The translations under genes and the position numbers were made by a program. From NCBI GenBank assembly GCA_049999725.1, contig JBNGIS010015602.1, positions 1 through 21,866 of the forward strand: 21,866 bases of DNA, in the 5' to 3' direction. Positions 19,291 to 21,866 of the stretch are shown here, one piece after another. Numbering within the stretch: the first letter of the stretch is position 1; each line of letters begins with the position of its first letter. The notes beneath the pieces were generated by a model. It saw only the letters and a program-made list of their open reading frames with translations, was not told the DNA's origin and searched no databases. The DNA comes from Haplomitrium mnioides (taxonomy: Eukaryota; Marchantiophyta; Haplomitriopsida; Calobryales).

Positions 19291-19508
19291 CTTATCACTT
19301 TCTGAACACCAATGGCACTATGGATCCCTGCGTGGCACGAGTTCTTGCAAGTTTGAAGTGGATGTTGTATGGTTCTTCTAAGGAAGCGGCCACTATGTTG
19401 ATTTATGACAGATGTTCTAAAGGATTGCATATGTCATGTTTGATGTCTCTATTAGTTACTATTCCTAGCGGATCATGGTTCTACCCTCAATGTTCATTGA
19501 ACAACTAG
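19291..19508 (+). pseudogene. PHD-type zinc finger at the C-terminus of element 2
   Basis: PHD fingers bind histone H3 tails through a C4HC3 cross-brace of two zinc ions. The frame that ends at 19508 shows this spacing exactly: position 1 Trp (19359), 2 Tyr (19368), 3 Tyr (19404), 4 Cys (19413), 5 His (19428), 6 Cys (19437), 7 Tyr (19482), 8 Cys (19491), with gaps X2, X11, X2, X4, X2, X14, X2. The text includes MLIYDRCSKGLHMSC and SGSWFYPQC, with the hallmark Trp two residues before the seventh ligand. Three Cys-to-Tyr changes (TGY to TAY) and one Cys-to-Trp have broken zinc binding in this copy. It directly follows the integrase C-terminal domain in the same frame and ends at a TAG just before non-coding DNA. 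Confidence 0.82.
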
Positions 19509-19639
19509 TGTTTCCATAGAGTTCTAAGGTTGGTATAGATTATAAGAGGTGAACAATGGGGCTCCATTGCACCCGAACTCCTAGTCTTTGCATCAATAAG
19601 TGTATATCAATTTTCTAAGAGATAGATGGCTAGCTAGTG
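19509..19639. other. Untranslated stretch 3' of element 2 coding region
   Basis: 131 bases without a gene. The polypurine tract should lie here or close by. Candidates are AAGAGATAGATGG just before 19631 and GGTGAACAATGGGG near 19547-19560; neither is convincing. Confidence 0.4.
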
Positions 19640-19927
19640 TGTTAGGCCTGAAGAGGTACATTGGAGATACACATGGAGACAACATAAAGGAGAAACAAAA
19701 CAAGAAAATGGAGACAAGTGGAGTGTAAATGGCGACAATGAGCATCAGTGGACATCATCCAAGAAAGAGGAATCAAGTTCGGAAAAACATTTATAATATT
19801 ACTTTCATCATATTTTTATATATTTTCTGCAAGTACAGATATCACGAAGTCCCAATGATATCATTGGCTCACAAGAAAGGCATAGTGACAAAGAAATGAG
19901 ATAGAAAAAAACAAAGCTCCTCTGTAA

Positions 19928-19958
19928 GTATATGTGTGTCTGTGTGTTTGTGTTTGTA
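19928..19958. repeat. GT-rich microsatellite
   Basis: Imperfect TG/GT run (ATATGTGTGTCTGTGTGTTT and onward) within the proposed U3. Confidence 0.7.
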
Positions 19959-20150
19959 CGTAAAAATCAGTTTGTCAAAAGAGCGATTAGGAGAGGAGAA
20001 ATATAGATATTAGTATTTTATGTTTAAATTAGTAATATAATCTAAGCTAGAAGGCCTCATAAAAATTGCCATTAAATCGATGGTCGAGATTTGCATCAAC
20101 GGTCAGGATTAATCGGAGGGAAAAACAAAAGGGACCTAGGGTTAAGGGAG

Positions 20151-20160
20151 TATAAAAGGG
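20151..20160 (+). promoter_or_regulatory. TATA box in the proposed LTR of element 2
   Basis: TATAAAAGGG, a textbook plant TATA element, preceded by a GGGTTAAGGG stretch. Transcription would start near 20180-20190, next to the C-rich CGCCCCCCTCCGC block. Confidence 0.6.
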
Positions 20161-20689
20161 ATTTTTTCAAGTGTGTCGCCCCCCTCCGCTTGTGTCTTTG
20201 GAAATTGCATCATCAATGAAAAGCGGATGTGTGCGTGGGGAAGACCAGGAGAAATTGAGTTGCACATGAAAAATTTGGAGATGGATCTTGGTGAAGACGC
20301 TGATGAGCTGGTTTTGGGCTGTCAAAGAGAAGGGAGGAATATTTTTCATAACATGGAAGAAAGACCAGTTGAGCAATAGCATGCAAGGAAGGGGATCTAG
20401 TTGGTCAAGCGGTGAGCTGTTGGTAGTCTTGAAGGATCTGATGTCCTTAGCGCCCCTATAGAGTTGATGTATAGAAGCATGTGCAGCCAACCTGAGAGGA
20501 ATCCTTGGTGATTAGCATGCGGATGATTGCAGATCGGAAGGGTAATTGAATTTGCAGATGGCAAGTATAACAACTTTTGACTTCTTTTCCATTGAGAACC
20601 TAGATTATAGCCTTTTAGAGTTCTGCCCATGAAGGATCATGTTACTGAGATGAACCTGATTAAAGAGTAGGAGGAAAGTCGAGTGGAGA

Positions 20690-21200
20690 TCGCTGGGGAG
20701 GATTCGCAGAAGGACTTGATCGAGGGAGGACTTGTCGCAGGGAGAGATTGCAATAGCAAAATTCAGAAGAGAGATCACCGCAAGAGAATTTGCAGTAGAA
20801 GGATTCGAGCAGGAAGAGGAGATCGTCGAGAACGAGTACTCGAGTGGGGATCATCAAGGAGCAGAATCGCAACAGAGTAGGTTGCAGAGAAATTGTCGCA
20901 GGAGAAGGATTTGACTGAGGGATGATTTGCCGCAGAAGAAATTCGCCACAGATGACTTTGCAACAAGAGGACATGGAAGGACGATTTGTTGCAGAGGATT
21001 TCGCCTCAGCAAGATAAGCCGAGGAGAAGTTTCTCGCATGAGAATTAACAACAGAAGGAGGAAATTGAGCCAGAGGAGATCGTTGCAGGAGGATTTGTCG
21101 CAGATGATTTTGCCTTAGGAGGATTCAATGTAGGGAGAATTCTTAGAGCGAGTTCAGAAGGAAATCGCAAAGGGAGGCAGCATCGCAGGGGAAGGAGAAA
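20690..21200. repeat. Degenerate short-period purine-rich repeat
   Basis: A word close to GATTTGTCGCAGGAGGA recurs with a spacing of roughly 14-17 bases across about 500 bases. Examples are TTGTCGCAGGGAGA (20731), TTGTCGCAGGAGAAGGA (20893), TTGCCGCAGAAGAA (20928) and TTTGTCGCAGATGA (21091). Reading frames that appear here on both strands are a by-product of the repeat, not genes. Confidence 0.55.
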
Positions 21201-21561
21201 TCGATCGTAGAGGGGGCAGTATAGTAGCTTGAAGGAGACAGCAAATTCAGAAAGGGGAGGGGCAGAAATTCCAGCGCAAGAGAGGAGATGAAATCGTGAA
21301 GAGGGAGTGAGGCGCATACCAGTCCTGTAGAGAAAATTCATGGTGGTTCTTGAGTGGGCATACAACATCTCCATGGTGCTGGTGTCTCAATGCAATGGAC
21401 ACATTACCCAAGGACCTTGTTAAATTGATGGAAAAAATTGGAACATTGAGGTTCAGTCGGCGAATGAAGCGTAGTGACAAGAAGTGAAGATTTAGACGTG
21501 TACTCGCTGTAGTAGGTCAAGCCCTGTATTTAGCTCGACATTATCATCTCTTAAAAATGGT

Positions 21562-21572
21562 GGGGGGGGGGG
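21562..21572. repeat. G11 homopolymer
   Basis: Eleven consecutive G, unusual in this AT-leaning window. It could be real, or the length may be a sequencing estimate. Confidence 0.9.
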
Positions 21573-21866
21573 ATAGGAGACAAACATTGGAGTCCCTGGA
21601 GAATGGAGGTGGTAGCTAAAACATAACAAGAGTGGAGTGACGAGAATAGGCAAGTGAAGAGCTTGGAAAACTGCAATACTGAAGAGAGAACCAAGGCGCC
21701 TTTGCAGACACCAGAATAGAAAGGATTTGTTGTTGCGCCTCCTTTCGACATCATTGTGGGATTGCGTATGCTGAGTTAGTTACTCTTAAATTGGGAAGGA
21801 GTTTGTAGCAAAGGATGCCAACTTATGAGAAAGGGTTCGTGTGCAGGAAGGTGAACTGTAGAAAAT

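Larger units (their letters stand above)
12531..21866 (+). mobile_element. Element 2: Ty3/gypsy-type element with DNA methyltransferase and PHD finger (partial)
   Basis: A degraded LTR retrotransposon on the plus strand. Order of recognisable parts: gag core (about 13060-13390), zinc knuckles (13512-13655), protease (about 14490-14800), C5-cytosine methyltransferase (about 15195-16174), RT (about 16440-17230), RNase H (17237-17900), integrase (18148-19290), PHD finger (19359-19493), then a probable 3' LTR from about 19640. RNase H before integrase is the Ty3/gypsy order. The coding frame shifts near 14060, 14670, 15430, between 16180 and 16440, then near 16900, 17235, 17510 and 19020, and dozens of stops interrupt it, so this copy is inactive. 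No 5' LTR is visible in the window. The start given is the first ATG in the gag frame, not the true element end. Confidence 0.85.
19640..21866 (+). repeat. Probable 3' LTR of element 2 (runs to the window edge)
   Basis: The start is proposed at TGTTAGGCCTGAAG (19640), a common LTR opening. Support: it follows the end of the polyprotein, contains paired motifs GATGGTCGAGATT and AACGGTCAGGATT (20080-20110) of the kind seen in plant LTR U3 regions, and has a strong TATA box at 20151. No second copy is present in the window, so the assignment rests on position and promoter content. The far end is not seen, which implies an LTR of more than 2.2 kb if all of this belongs to it. Confidence 0.5.

Noticed and set aside
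20660-21374. Overlapping open frames on both strands near the right end
   Set aside because: They arise from the short-period purine-rich repeat, which lacks stops by composition; protein text is repetitive Leu/Arg/Ser without motifs.
1-21866. Search for tRNA, rRNA, CRISPR arrays or bacterial operons
   Set aside because: I saw none. The window is eukaryotic transposon-rich DNA.

Overview
This is a window of nuclear DNA from a plant (streptophyte, most likely a land plant with a large, repeat-rich genome). The evidence is a degraded chromovirus primed by initiator-Met tRNA, AT-rich non-coding DNA, plant-style LTR promoters, and no intact host gene. A run of exactly 100 N (1123-1222) marks an assembly gap. 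I cannot name the species; gymnosperm, fern or lycophyte would all fit.

Layout. 1-6013 is AT-rich DNA with no gene I can support. 6014-12270 is a complete but dead Ty3/gypsy chromovirus on the minus strand (element 1). It has two LTRs (571 and 616 bases), a primer binding site, a polypurine tract, and gag, protease, RT, RNase H, integrase and a C-terminal chromodomain. About 13 in-frame stops break it, and both the protease and the RT have lost an active-site Asp. A near-perfect 5-base target duplication (TCGAA / CCGAA) brackets it, so the DNA on its two sides was once continuous.

12531-19508 on the plus strand is the coding part of a second, older Ty3/gypsy-type element (element 2) with an unusual order: gag with zinc knuckles, protease, C5-cytosine DNA methyltransferase, RT, RNase H, integrase, PHD finger. 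The methyltransferase lies between protease and RT, and the protease tail runs into it in the same reading frame. The PHD-type C4HC3 finger sits where chromoviruses carry a chromodomain. The copy is decayed by many stops and several frameshifts, but the order of domains is clear. From about 19640 to the window end is non-coding DNA that looks like the start of a long 3' LTR (U3 motifs and a TATAAAAGGG box at 20151). No matching 5' LTR is visible in the window.

How the parts fit. Element 1 appears to have inserted 5' of, or inside the leader of, element 2. Both carry damage typical of methylated plant transposons (many TAG/TGA stops and Cys-to-Tyr changes from G-to-A or C-to-T transitions). 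The main point of interest is a retrotransposon family that encodes its own DNA methyltransferase and a predicted histone-reading finger in one polyprotein. Methyltransferases captured by retrotransposons are known from dinoflagellates and charophyte algae; a land-plant relative that also has a PHD finger would be worth following up.
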